Source of the DNA: Hyphomicrobiales bacterium
GTDB lineage: Bacteria > Pseudomonadota > Alphaproteobacteria > Rhizobiales > Xanthobacteraceae
Length of the DNA stretch: 14,630 nucleotides
Reading direction: 5' to 3'
NCBI GenBank assembly: GCA_003133345.1
Contig: PKXB01000059.1
Location: 1 to 14,630 of the forward strand
This document shows, piece after piece, positions 1 to 7,044 of the stretch (the stretch's first letter is position 1; each line of letters begins with the position of its first letter). Below the pieces are notes generated by a model. The model did not search any database. It had not been told where the DNA came from and saw only the letters and a list, made by a program, of their open reading frames with translations. Both the position numbers and the translations under genes were made by a program.

Positions 1-511
1 GCGCCAGGCCTTCGGTCGCCTCGTCGAGAATCAGCAAATCGGGATTGGTCATCAGAGCGCGCCCGATGGTGAGCATCTGCTGCTCGCCGCCGGAGAGCTG
101 CGCGCCGCCGTGAACCAGGCGCTCGGCTAGCCGCGGAAACGTCTGCATCACGCGCTCGAAAGTCCAGTCGCGACGGCCATCTGCGCCGGCGCGCGCCGCC
201 ATGACCAGGTTCTCGCGCACCGACAGGTTGGGAAAAATGCCGCGCCCTTCCGGCACGTAGGCAATGCCTTTGCGCGCGATGGAATGCGGCGCCGCCTGTG
301 TCATCGGCGTGCCAACGATGCGCACCTCGCCCGCGCGCGGCCGCACCAGCCCGAGCACGCTCCTGAGCAGCGTGGTCTTGCCCATGCCGTTCCTGCCCAT
401 CAAACCGACGGTTTCCCCGCGGCGCACCACGAAATCGACGCCGTGCAGGATATGGCTCACGCCATAGTAGGTGTGGATGCCGCGGACATCTATCAGCGCA
501 GCCTCGCTCAT
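1..511 (-). CDS. livF: LivF-type ABC transporter ATPase, second copy (partial)
   Basis: ATPase of a branched-chain amino acid / organic acid importer; it would bind the cytoplasmic face of the LivH/LivM permease and hydrolyse ATP. The ATG is at 511-509, and the 170 readable codons run off the left edge. The protein begins MSEAALIDVRGIHTYYG. Visible motifs are Walker A GRNGMGKTT (residues 39-47), the LivF-typical stretch YVPEGRGIFPNLSVREN, a canonical ABC signature LSGGEQQ (139-145) and Walker B LLILDEATEG. A good SD (GGAGG, complement of 519-523) lies seven bases before the start. The start overlaps the stop of the 85-codon frame in the upstream repeat (ATGA). It is the third ATPase gene in this operon. 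It could instead belong to a second transporter cluster lying to the left, which the window does not show. Confidence 0.9.
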   Translation of the reverse strand, partial: MSEAALIDVRGIHTYYGVSHILHGVDFVVRRGETVGLMGRNGMGKTTLLRSVLGLVRPRAGEVRIVGTPMTQAAPHSIARKGIAYVPEGRGIFPNLSVRENLVMAARAGADGRRDWTFERVMQTFPRLAERLVHGGAQLSGGEQQMLTIGRALMTNPDLLILDEATEGLA

Positions 512-777
512 TGCGCCGCCTCCGCACCGGTGTCGCCGTGCGATCTCAAGCTCTGTCGGCGTCCGGCGGCAATCGCGGCCGGTCGCATCCCCATTGCATG
601 GGGCGGCCGATGAGGCAGAGCAGGGGCCCCATCTGCAAGATGGGGATGCGACCCGAATTCGGACGCATGGGGCCGCCGGCCGCCCATGGCCGCCTCCGGG
701 GTCAGATCCCCGGCTCGCGCCGGGGCCCCTCTTCCGCCCTTCGGCGGCCCCTGCTCCCTGCTCATGCCGCCCCCTCC
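506..777. repeat. Palindrome-rich mosaic bounded by an 18-bp imperfect direct repeat
   Basis: This stretch separates two ATPase genes of one operon and is dense in inverted repeats. There is a 14-bp perfect inverted repeat, GGTCGCATCCCCAT at 581-594 against 640-653. Shorter stems lie inside and beside it: CCCCAT/ATGGGG (589-594/598-603, 3-base loop), CCCCATCT/AGATGGGG (627-634/638-645, 3-base loop), CCGGGG/CCCCGG (696-701/708-713), CCCCGGC/GCCGGGG (708-714/719-725) and CCGCC/GGCGG (734-738/743-747). Several share arms, so they exclude one another. The block is bracketed by direct repeats at 506-523 and 760-777 (15 of 18 identical), each holding an SD, a start codon and ATGAGC on the minus strand. 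I infer a dispersed intergenic repeat element, but copy number cannot be judged from one window. Confidence 0.75.
508..765 (-). CDS. 85-codon frame through the repeat, coupled to both ATPase genes
   Basis: No recognised domain. The frame starts at ATG 765-763 inside the stop of the upstream ATPase (ATGA) and ends in a TGA that overlaps the ATG of the next ATPase (again ATGA). An SD (GGAGG, complement of 773-777) precedes it. The peptide is rich in Gly, Pro, Arg, His and Ala and looks like translated palindromic DNA rather than a folded protein. Its likely role, if any, is to carry ribosomes across the repeat so that the downstream ATPase stays translationally coupled. It could equally be a chance frame, since GC-rich DNA has few stops. 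What favours translation is the exact ATGA coupling at both ends. Confidence 0.3.
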   Translation of the reverse strand: MSREQGPPKGGRGAPARAGDLTPEAAMGGRRPHASEFGSHPHLADGAPALPHRPPHAMGMRPAAIAAGRRQSLRSHGDTGAEAAQ

Positions 778-1469
778 GTGCCGAAGTACGCTTCCTGCAC
801 CGCGGCGCTGGCGCGAATCGCGTCCGGCGCGCCCGACTCCAGCACGCGGCCGTCGACCATCACTGTCAGCCGGTCAGCGAGCGCGAACACCGCGTCCATG
901 TCGTGCTCGACCAGCATCATGGCGTGCGCTTGTTTCAGCTTTTGCAGCAGTTCCACCATGCGCGCCGAGTCCTCGCTGCCCATGCCTGCCAGCGGCTCGT
1001 CGAGCAGCAGGATGCGGGTGCCCGCCATCAGCGCGCGCGCCAAGGCCACCATCTTCTGCTGGCCGCCGGACAATTCGAGTGCGCGGCGCTGCGTGAAGCG
1101 CGCCACCTCCGGCATGATGGTAAAGATCCATTCCAACCGCTGGTCGACGCCGTCGACGCGCGTCGACCAGGTCGGCAGGCGGATGTTCTCCTCCACCGTA
1201 AACTCCGGCACCAGCCGGCGGTCTTCCGGCATGTAGCCGACGCCGTGGCCGGCGCGGCGGTGCGCCGGCAGCGCCAGCAGATCGATGTGCCCGAGGTCGA
1301 CCTTGCCGGTCGCTGGGATTGCGCCCATCAGCGCGCGCAGCAACGTGGTCTTGCCGGCGCCGTTGCGGCCGATGAGCCCGCACATCTCGCCTTCGTTCAC
1401 GGCGAGCGAGGCGTCGCGGATGATCGGGATCGGCCCAATCGAGACATTGAGGTTCGACACTTTAAGCAT
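762..1469 (-). CDS. livF: LivF-type ABC transporter ATPase, first copy
   Basis: A 235-residue ATP-hydrolysing subunit of the Liv-type importer. It has Walker A GRNGAGKTT (34-42), the LivF-like stretch GYMPEDRRLVPEFTVEEN (78-95), a canonical signature LSGGQQK (133-139), Walker B ILLLDEP (153-159) and the switch histidine in VEHDMD (H189). It ends in EAYFGTE, a tail common in this family. The ATG at 1469 overlaps the end of the LivG gene by eight bases, which indicates coupled translation. It would pair with the LivG-type subunit, whose own signature loop is unusual, so this canonical site may matter for ATP hydrolysis in the heterodimer. Length is normal for LivF (about 235). Sharing the operon with a second LivF is unusual. 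Confidence 0.93.
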   Translation of the reverse strand: MLKVSNLNVSIGPIPIIRDASLAVNEGEMCGLIGRNGAGKTTLLRALMGAIPATGKVDLGHIDLLALPAHRRAGHGVGYMPEDRRLVPEFTVEENIRLPTWSTRVDGVDQRLEWIFTIMPEVARFTQRRALELSGGQQKMVALARALMAGTRILLLDEPLAGMGSEDSARMVELLQKLKQAHAMMLVEHDMDAVFALADRLTVMVDGRVLESGAPDAIRASAAVQEAYFGTEGAA

Positions 1470-2250
1470 GGCCAGGCCTCGCCGCGGTGGGTTTCAGCCG
1501 CACGCCGCTGATCAGCTCCTGCACGCGGGGATCATCCAGCGTCTCGGTCGGTGTTCCGTCCGCGATGATGGTGCCGTCATAGAACGCCAACACCCGTTCG
1601 GCGAAACGCGCGACGATCTCCATGTCGTGCTCGACGAAAAGTACGGTGATCTTGCGGGCCTTGAGCGCCGACATCACCACATTCATCAGGTCGAATTTCT
1701 CTTCGATCGAGATGCCGCTGGTCGGCTCGTCCAGCAGCAGCAGGCGCGGCCAGCCGACCACCGCCATGCCGATATCGAGCAGCTTGCGCACGCCCTGCGG
1801 CAGTGTATTGGCGGCCGTGTCGCGATAGCGGCCGATCTGGAACAACTCGATAGTCGCCTCCGCCTCAGCGGTGGCGGCGCCCGAGTGCACCGGCGAGGCA
1901 ATGTTGCCCCAGACACCGCCGGCGCGCCGCGCAATCGCCGCCGCCATGCAAATGTTCTCGAACACGGTGAGCGACGGAAAAATCTGCGCTACCTGGAACG
2001 AGCGCGAAATGCCGAGCCGCGTGATCTCGCGCGACGGCTTGCCGGTGATCTCCCGGTCCTCGAACCAAATGCTGCCTTTGCTGGGCTTGAGATGGCCGGT
2101 GATCATGTTGATGAAGGTGGTTTTGCCGGCGCCGTTGGCACCGATCACGCCCACCGTCTGCTCGGCCGGCACACTGATGGTGATGTCGCGGGCGGCGACC
2201 AGCGAGCCGAAGGTCTTTTCCAGATCGCGCACGACTAAAATCGCGCTCAC
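1462..2250 (-). CDS. livG: LivG-type ABC transporter ATPase with atypical signature loop
   Basis: A 262-residue nucleotide-binding subunit of the importer. I place the start at GTG 2250-2248, where it forms a GTGA overlap with the livM stop. The open frame extends upstream to 2484, but that extra sequence is livM read in another frame. Motifs: Walker A GANGAGKTT (37-45), Q-loop SFQVAQIF (Q86), the LivG-type insertion around 98-135, Walker B LLLLDEP (170-176) and H-switch VEHDME (H208). The ABC signature, normally LSGGQ or LSYGQ, reads LPQGVRKLLDIG (150-161), so only the glycine is conserved. From memory, a LivG subgroup has LPxG at this point, so this may be a family trait rather than decay. 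It suggests one degenerate ATP site in the heterodimer. Confidence 0.93.
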   Translation of the reverse strand: MSAILVVRDLEKTFGSLVAARDITISVPAEQTVGVIGANGAGKTTFINMITGHLKPSKGSIWFEDREITGKPSREITRLGISRSFQVAQIFPSLTVFENICMAAAIARRAGGVWGNIASPVHSGAATAEAEATIELFQIGRYRDTAANTLPQGVRKLLDIGMAVVGWPRLLLLDEPTSGISIEEKFDLMNVVMSALKARKITVLFVEHDMEIVARFAERVLAFYDGTIIADGTPTETLDDPRVQELISGVRLKPTAARPGHA

Positions 2251-3194
2251 GATTTCGCCTCCCGGCGCCGCTTGAGCCGCGCCACCAGCGAGCCGAGGCC
2301 ATCCGGCAGGAACAGGATCGTGAGCAGCAGCACCGAACCGAGCGTCATCTGCCAAAGTTGAGGCATGACATCGAAGGCGAACGAACGCACCGCCTCGAAC
2401 ACCAGCGAGCCGACAAAAGCCGCCGCCACCGAGCCGGCGCCCGCCAGAATGGTGACGAAGACGAAGCCGCCGGAGGTCGTCCAATAGGCCATGTTAGGAT
2501 CGACATGGCCGATTGCCAGCGCCGCCAGCGCCCCGCCCAGCCCGCCGAGAATGCCGGCGACCACCACTTTAATATGGATGATGCTGGTCACTGACACGCC
2601 GAGAAACTCGACGCGGATTTCATTGTCGCGGATCGGCGCCGCCAGCGCGCCGGCGACCGAGCGGAAATAGACGCCGACCAGCACGGCGCCGATGGCGTCG
2701 ACGCCGAGCGTGAGCCAATACAGCGCCAGGCCAAGCGCATCGCGATGCGGCGCGTAGCCGAGGAAGGTCGGCGTCGCCACGCTGAAACCGTCGGTCGAGC
2801 CGAGCGACTCGGATTTCACCAGCACGCCGTACAGGATCATCGACAGCGCCAGACTGAGCATGGCGAAGAAGATTTCGCGGTAGCGCGCCAGCAGGAAGCC
2901 GATCAAGACCGCCATCAGCCCGGCCGCCACGCCGCCGATCAGCACCAGCGCAAACGCATCAGTGAAGCCGGTCCAGCGCGCGGTGAGCGAGACCGCATAG
3001 GCGCCGATGCAGTAATAGAGCGCCTGTCCGAACGACACCAGGCCGGCGCGCCACAGCACGACCAGGCCGAGCACCACCAGCGCATTGGCAAACGCGATGG
3101 TGACGAGCGACACCACCCAATCCGGCAGCAGCGGCGCCGCCGCCGCGGCAAACAGGAACATGAGGCCGCCGGCCAACTGCCCACGCCCGCCCAT
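2247..3194 (-). CDS. livM: LivM-type ABC transporter permease
   Basis: A 315-residue inner-membrane permease of the Liv-type importer. Hydrophobic segments begin near residue 9 and recur to the C-terminus, as expected for about 8-10 membrane helices. Family features include VLWRAGLVSFGQALYYCIGAY near residues 47-67 and the glycine-rich stretch around TILAGAGSVAAAFVGSLVFE, which holds the cytoplasmic loop that contacts the ATPase. It ends with LFLPDGLGSLVARLKRRREAKS, the usual basic cytoplasmic tail. The ATG is at 3194, one base after the livH stop, and its own stop overlaps the livG GTG start. It would form the transmembrane channel as a heterodimer with LivH. Confidence 0.93.
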   Translation of the reverse strand: MGGRGQLAGGLMFLFAAAAAPLLPDWVVSLVTIAFANALVVLGLVVLWRAGLVSFGQALYYCIGAYAVSLTARWTGFTDAFALVLIGGVAAGLMAVLIGFLLARYREIFFAMLSLALSMILYGVLVKSESLGSTDGFSVATPTFLGYAPHRDALGLALYWLTLGVDAIGAVLVGVYFRSVAGALAAPIRDNEIRVEFLGVSVTSIIHIKVVVAGILGGLGGALAALAIGHVDPNMAYWTTSGGFVFVTILAGAGSVAAAFVGSLVFEAVRSFAFDVMPQLWQMTLGSVLLLTILFLPDGLGSLVARLKRRREAKS

Positions 3195-3195
3195 G

Positions 3196-4092
3196 TCAGA
3201 TCTTTCTCGGCTGCGCGCGCACGAACAGTCCGTAGGGCCGCACCACCAGCACCAGCGCCATCACGCCGTAGATGACGAACAGCTCGATCTGCGGCACCAG
3301 ATGCACGGCGGCGGCGCGGCAGATGCCGACGATCAGCGCGCCGACCAGCGCGCCTTCGATCGAGCCCATGCCGCCGATGGCGACCACCGCGAAAGCGAGC
3401 ACAATCACCTCGACGCCGATGCCAAGCGTGACCGCGATCTTCGGCGCCATCACCGCGCCGCCGAGCGCTCCCAGCATGGCGCCGATGACGAAGGTGACCG
3501 TGTAGACCAGCGTGACATTGACGCCGAAGGCCGCCGCGGTTTCGCGATCGAAGATCACGGTCGTGAGCAGCCGGCCATAGCGGGTGAATTTCAGCGCCCA
3601 ATAGGCGAGGCCCGCAAGCAAGGCCGCAATCGCCACCAGCACGATGTCGTAGTTGGACAGCACCAGCTCGCCGATCTCGATGTTGCCGGCCGACACCATC
3701 GGCTGATAGGCCGCATAGGACTGCGGACCCCAGATCAGCACGATGACGTCCTCGAGGATGAGGAAGGTCGCGTAGGTGACCAGAACAATGATCACCTCGT
3801 CCTTGCCGTAGACCAGCCTTAAGATTCCGCGTTCGAGGATGATGCCGAGCACCAACCCGATCGCCATTCCCATGGCGAGCATGAGCAGGAAGCCGATGGC
3901 CGCCGGCCAATCGGCATTGGTATAGATGCCGACCGCGGTGGCGGCGCCATAGGCGCCGAACGCATAGAACGAGCCGTGCGCGACGTTCAAAATCTTCATC
4001 ACGCCGAAAATCAACGTCAGGCCGATGGCTACGATGAACAGATAGGCCGCGTAGACGAGGCCGTCGGTCAGAATGGCGGAGGCGGTCAGCAC
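3196..4092 (-). CDS. livH: LivH-type ABC transporter permease
   Basis: A 298-residue inner-membrane permease, partner of LivM. The start is GTG at 4092-4090; the protein opens with a helix and the family hallmark LTLIFGVMKILNVAHGSFYAFGAY (around residues 25-48). The C-terminal half has the glycine-rich GGMGSIEGALVGALIVGI loop seen in LivH proteins and ends LVVRPYGLFVRAQPRKI. No clear SD precedes the GTG; ribosomes may reinitiate after livK, or the true start may differ slightly. The gene is separated from livK by 98 bases and from livM by a single base. Confidence 0.93.
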   Translation of the reverse strand: MLTASAILTDGLVYAAYLFIVAIGLTLIFGVMKILNVAHGSFYAFGAYGAATAVGIYTNADWPAAIGFLLMLAMGMAIGLVLGIILERGILRLVYGKDEVIIVLVTYATFLILEDVIVLIWGPQSYAAYQPMVSAGNIEIGELVLSNYDIVLVAIAALLAGLAYWALKFTRYGRLLTTVIFDRETAAAFGVNVTLVYTVTFVIGAMLGALGGAVMAPKIAVTLGIGVEVIVLAFAVVAIGGMGSIEGALVGALIVGICRAAAVHLVPQIELFVIYGVMALVLVVRPYGLFVRAQPRKI

Positions 4093-4190
4093 GGCGAAAC
4101 CGCTCGAATTCGAGGGCGGGACGGCGGAGGAAGGCCGATGCCCTCCCCCGCCGCAATGTCTTTCAGCGCAAACGCATCAGTTGCACTTGA
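4093..4190 (-). other. livK-livH intercistronic spacer with possible hairpin
   Basis: A 98-base spacer in an otherwise gap-free operon. On the transcript an imperfect stem can form between 4123-4130 and 4145-4152 (GGCGGAGG against CCCCCGCC, one mismatch), and CTCGAATTCGAG (4103-4114) is a perfect 12-base palindrome. No U-run follows, so it is not a convincing intrinsic terminator. Such hairpins after a binding-protein gene often protect its mRNA or partly stop transcription, raising binding protein above permease. That role is inference. Confidence 0.35.
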
Positions 4191-4203
4191 TCAGTTGCAC
4201 TTG
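4176..4203. repeat. Perfect 14-bp tandem duplication over the livK stop
   Basis: ATCAGTTGCACTTG occurs twice in tandem, at 4176-4189 and 4190-4203. Copy 4190-4203 encodes the last residues and the stop of the binding protein. The other lies just downstream of the stop on the minus strand. Because 14 is not a multiple of three, the extra copy is out of frame but harmless, as it lies after the stop. Confidence 0.9.
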
Positions 4204-5501
4204 GCGCCCTTCATGCCCTCGGCGATCCACTTGTCGGCATCGATGCCGGCCGGCGGGTTCACGCATTCGGCCGGGTAGCGGACGATGTCGACGATCTCCG
4301 GCTCTTTCTTCTGCTTGTTGAAGCGATAGGTGCCGTAGGCCGTTTCGGTGATGCCCTGATGGCCGTCGCCGAGCACCATTTTCACCTGGCCAGCCGGACC
4401 CTCATACTCGATGCCCTTGAACGCGGCGGCGATGGCGTCGGCGTTCGGCTTGCCCCCGGCCTTGGCGGCCTTCTCATAGGCGAGCTTGAGGCCGAGCAGC
4501 GACTGCGCCATCTGGTAGGCTGTATAGGTCGGCGGGACGTTGTAGCGGTCGGTATAGACCTTCTGGAACCACTTGTTGATCTCGGTGTCGCGCGCGAGCG
4601 GGCCGTTGGCGCCGCGGGCGCCGATGATAGTGCCGTCCGGCAGCTTGTCGCGCAGACGCCAGATCGCCGCTTCGCCGGCGGTCATGATGATGGTCATGCG
4701 CTTGTCGAGACCGCGCGCCTGTTCCTGGTAGATGAAGCCTTCGAGGTCGCCATCGTAGAAACTGGTGTGCAGCGCCTGCGATTTCGAGGTCAGCAGGGTC
4801 GAGACTTCGGCGCCGTATTCACCGGCGAAAAGCTTCGGGAACAACACCTTGTCGACCGTGACCTTGGGCGCCAGAACTTTCATGGCGCCAACGAAGTCGC
4901 GCCAGGAATCCTGGCCCCAGGCGTAGTTCTGGTTGATGCCGGAATAGCTGGTGACGTTTTTCTTCTTGGCGAGCAGGTAGCGCGCGGCGGCGACGTTATC
5001 CATGGTCGCGTGCGGGCTGACGCGGAACACGTAATTGCGCGCCTTCTCCTCGAAGATGCGCGGCGTGCCGCAATCGTAAAAGACGGTGAGCGCTTTGAGT
5101 TCTTCCGCCACCGGCGTCACCGCCAGGCAGCTGCCCGACGACACGTAGCCGATCACGGCGTCGACCTGGTCGCGCTGCACGAGGTTGCGGAATTCGGTCA
5201 CGACGTTGGCGGCCGAGCCGGCCTCGTCGACATATTTCGCTTCGACCTTGCTGCCGGCGAAGCCGACCGTGTTGAACGGCGCCGGCGCCTTGCCGGCATT
5301 GAGCGCTTCGATGACGATCTCGGCGCCGTTGCGGCCCGGAATGCCGAAGGGCGAGGCGGCCGGGCCGGTGAGAAACGAAACGATTCCGAGTTTGACCGGA
5401 GTGGCCGCAGGCGCGGTCGGTTGTGCCTGAGCCGCGACCGCAGCGGTCGCCACGGCAAGACCGGCCAGCCCCCATCGAATTACAATTGCACGATGCGACA
5501 T
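4191..5501 (-). CDS. livK: Periplasmic substrate-binding protein of Liv-type ABC importer
   Basis: A 436-residue exported binding protein of the Peripla_BP_6 / LivK type that captures the solute and delivers it to LivH/LivM. The N-terminus is a classical signal peptide: basic residues, a hydrophobic run GLAGLAVATAAVAA, then AQA with probable cleavage after residue 26. The mature part opens with VKLGIVSFLTGPAASPFGIPGRNGAEI, the family's first lobe and ligand-loop region. Four cysteines are visible, in SGSCLAV, FYDCGTP, AECVNP and the C-terminal KCN; disulfides are possible. The ATG at 5501 is backed by a strong SD (AGGGGAGGAA, complement of 5508-5517). Proteins of this type bind branched-chain amino acids but also aromatic and alicyclic acids, amides and urea, so the ligand cannot be read directly. 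The divergent acyl-CoA operon points to an organic acid. Confidence 0.93.
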   Translation of the reverse strand: MSHRAIVIRWGLAGLAVATAAVAAQAQPTAPAATPVKLGIVSFLTGPAASPFGIPGRNGAEIVIEALNAGKAPAPFNTVGFAGSKVEAKYVDEAGSAANVVTEFRNLVQRDQVDAVIGYVSSGSCLAVTPVAEELKALTVFYDCGTPRIFEEKARNYVFRVSPHATMDNVAAARYLLAKKKNVTSYSGINQNYAWGQDSWRDFVGAMKVLAPKVTVDKVLFPKLFAGEYGAEVSTLLTSKSQALHTSFYDGDLEGFIYQEQARGLDKRMTIIMTAGEAAIWRLRDKLPDGTIIGARGANGPLARDTEINKWFQKVYTDRYNVPPTYTAYQMAQSLLGLKLAYEKAAKAGGKPNADAIAAAFKGIEYEGPAGQVKMVLGDGHQGITETAYGTYRFNKQKKEPEIVDIVRYPAECVNPPAGIDADKWIAEGMKGAKCN

Positions 5502-5523
5502 TGCAACTTCCTCCCCTAAACGT

Positions 5524-5536
5524 GCCCGTTACGGGC
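5524..5536 (-). promoter_or_regulatory. Inverted repeat in the livK leader
   Basis: GCCCGT and ACGGGC flank a single T, about 25 bases before the livK start. It may be a small operator, perhaps for a repressor acting on livK. As RNA the one-base loop is too tight for a hairpin without opening the inner pairs. Function is unknown. Confidence 0.3.
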
Positions 5537-5736
5537 TTCGATCTGTCCCTTAAGCAAACGCGATCCTGGAACAAGTTTCAATCGCTATTTCCATATTGAT
5601 GCATGCATGCTCACATGGCCGTAGTCGTGACCGTGGATTGTGCGCCCGGCCTCGTCCCGCGCTGCCGGCGATGCTAGGCTCTGCTAAACGGCTAAAAGGC
5701 CGACATTGCATATTTTGCCGCCGCGTTTTGACCAAA

Positions 5737-5751
5737 TGGCACATACTTTGC
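5737..5751 (+). promoter_or_regulatory. Predicted sigma-54 (RpoN) -24/-12 promoter
   Basis: TGGCACATACTTTGC matches the RpoN consensus TGGCACG-N4-TTGC at every core position except the G after TGGCAC. The invariant GG (5738-5739) and GC (5750-5751) have the required spacing. The GC would place transcription start near 5763, leaving a short leader that still contains the GGAG ribosome site (5767-5770) before the ATG at 5777. If real, the operon needs an enhancer-binding activator, which is not encoded in the window. Confidence 0.7.
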
Positions 5752-5776
5752 GGAGTCTGCGCCATTGGAGACCCTG

Positions 5777-7033
5777 ATGTCAGACATGCACCCCCCGACC
5801 GACCCGCTCCCCATGGAACGCTTGCCCCGGCTTCGACCGGGGGCGGGGTTCGCAATGTTAGACGGCGTGCGCATTGTGGACCTGACGACCTCGATCGCGG
5901 GACCTTTTGCCACGCAGCTTCTGGCCGACTTCGGTGCGCAGATCGTCAAGATCGAGCGACGGGGCAATGGCGACGATGCAAGAGCGTGGGGGCCGCCATT
6001 TCTGGATGGCGAAGCGCTTTGGTTCATTTCAGTCAATCGCAACAAGCGCAGTCTTGCGCTAGACTACGGAAAGCCGGACGGAGCGGCAGTGCTGCGCGAA
6101 CTCATCGCGAAAGCCGACGTAGTCGTTCTGAATCAGCCGCCGCGCGTTTCCAGCAAGTTTGGCCTCGACGTCGAAAGCGTGCGCAAGTTGCGCCCCGATA
6201 TCATCTACGTCTCGATCACTGGCTTCGGGCTCGACGGCGAACGTTCCGATTGGCCATGCTACGATCTCATCGCCGAGGGCTATTCGGGCGTCATGGATTT
6301 GACCGGCGAGCCGGGAGGCGAACCGCAAAAGATCGGAGCGCCGGCGGCCGACATGCTGGCGGGACAGGATGCGGCGCTCGGTGCGCTGGCCGCGCTGTAC
6401 GGTCGAACGCGTAGCGGGCTTGGCCATGTCATTGATATCGCTCTTGTGGATTCGATGACGCGGTTTCTGGCCTGCCGGATCGTTCCATATCTCGGTTCCG
6501 GTGAAATTCCGCGCCGTTCCGGCGGGAAGGACAGCGTGATTGCCATTTATCAGGCGTTCGATACCGCCGATGATCCAATCACGCTCGGCCTTGGCAATGA
6601 CAGCAGTTGGAAGCGCTTCTGGGTCGCCGTGGGCCAGCCGGAACGAGCAGAGGACAAATCGACGGCTTCCAACAAGGATCGCCGGATGCAGCGTGCTAAG
6701 ATCGTCGCCGATATCGCAGCATTGCTCAAGACGCGACCGCGCGCGCATTGGTTATCGGTGCTTCGTGCCGCCCGTATTGCGTCCGGGCCGATCAACCGCT
6801 TGGACGAGGTCAGTGCGGATCCGCTTCTGCTCCAGCGCGGACTATTTTATTGTCTTGAAGACGGTGAGCGGCGGGTTCCCCAAGTGGGGCTCGGAATTCG
6901 TATCGACGGAGTCTCGTCAAAGCCCCGCCGCAGACCGCCGTTGTTGGGTGAACATAGCGAGGAAGTTCTGCGCGAGATCTTAGGCTATGATGATGCCAAG
7001 ATCGACGAATTGCGGCGGCAAGATATCATCTGA
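5777..7033 (+). CDS. CaiB/BaiF family III acyl-CoA transferase
   Basis: Transfers CoA from one thioester to a free carboxylic acid, a ligase-independent way to activate a substrate or recycle CoA from a product. From ATG 5777 it has 418 residues. The family core starts at about residue 27 (MLDGVRIVDLTTSIAGPFATQ), followed by GAQIVKIER and the formyl-CoA-transferase-like YDLIAEGYSGVMDLTGEP (162-179). The predicted catalytic aspartate is D192 in GAPAADMLAG. I prefer 5777 because GGAG lies six bases upstream. The frame can be read from TTG 5765, and ATG 5855 would give a protein without the 26-residue N-terminal extension. It is the first gene of the operon, just behind the sigma-54 site; the next gene begins 12 bases after its stop codon. 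Base composition here looks less GC-rich than in the liv genes. Confidence 0.88.
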   Translation: MSDMHPPTDPLPMERLPRLRPGAGFAMLDGVRIVDLTTSIAGPFATQLLADFGAQIVKIERRGNGDDARAWGPPFLDGEALWFISVNRNKRSLALDYGKPDGAAVLRELIAKADVVVLNQPPRVSSKFGLDVESVRKLRPDIIYVSITGFGLDGERSDWPCYDLIAEGYSGVMDLTGEPGGEPQKIGAPAADMLAGQDAALGALAALYGRTRSGLGHVIDIALVDSMTRFLACRIVPYLGSGEIPRRSGGKDSVIAIYQAFDTADDPITLGLGNDSSWKRFWVAVGQPERAEDKSTASNKDRRMQRAKIVADIAALLKTRPRAHWLSVLRAARIASGPINRLDEVSADPLLLQRGLFYCLEDGERRVPQVGLGIRIDGVSSKPRRRPPLLGEHSEEVLREILGYDDAKIDELRRQDII

Positions 7034-7044
7034 AGGGGGTCAGG

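Larger units (their letters stand above)
5502..5776. promoter_or_regulatory. Divergent promoter region between livK and the catabolic operon
   Basis: No gene of its own. Facing right it holds a sigma-54 promoter match (5737-5751). Facing left it carries the livK SD and, in the leader, GCCCGT-T-ACGGGC (5524-5536). Other possible protein sites are the palindrome GCATGCATGC (5601-5610), about 155 bases upstream of the predicted sigma-54 start and therefore at an enhancer-like distance, and an imperfect dyad GGAACaaGTTTC near 5568-5579. No convincing sigma-70 box pair could be assigned for livK. TTGAAA on the minus strand (about 5580-5575) has no good -10 partner. No regulator gene is present in the window. 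Confidence 0.6.

Noticed and set aside
471..1511. Long plus-strand frame (346 codons) across the LivF region
   Set aside because: Antisense to a well-supported ATPase gene and the palindromic repeat; composition rich in Arg, His and Ala with no domain.
2251..2484. Upstream extension of LivG to an earlier start
   Set aside because: The extra 78 residues come from livM read in another frame; the GTG at 2250 starts exactly at the family N-terminus.
2939..4156. 405-codon minus-strand frame
   Set aside because: Out-of-frame shadow of livH and the 5' part of livM; Arg-rich and without motifs.
4359..5519. 386-codon plus-strand frame
   Set aside because: Antisense to the binding-protein gene, which has a signal peptide, SD and family motifs.
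5560..5620. Sigma-70 promoter for livK
   Set aside because: A TTGAAA on the minus strand lacks a convincing -10 hexamer at the right spacing; not listed as a feature.
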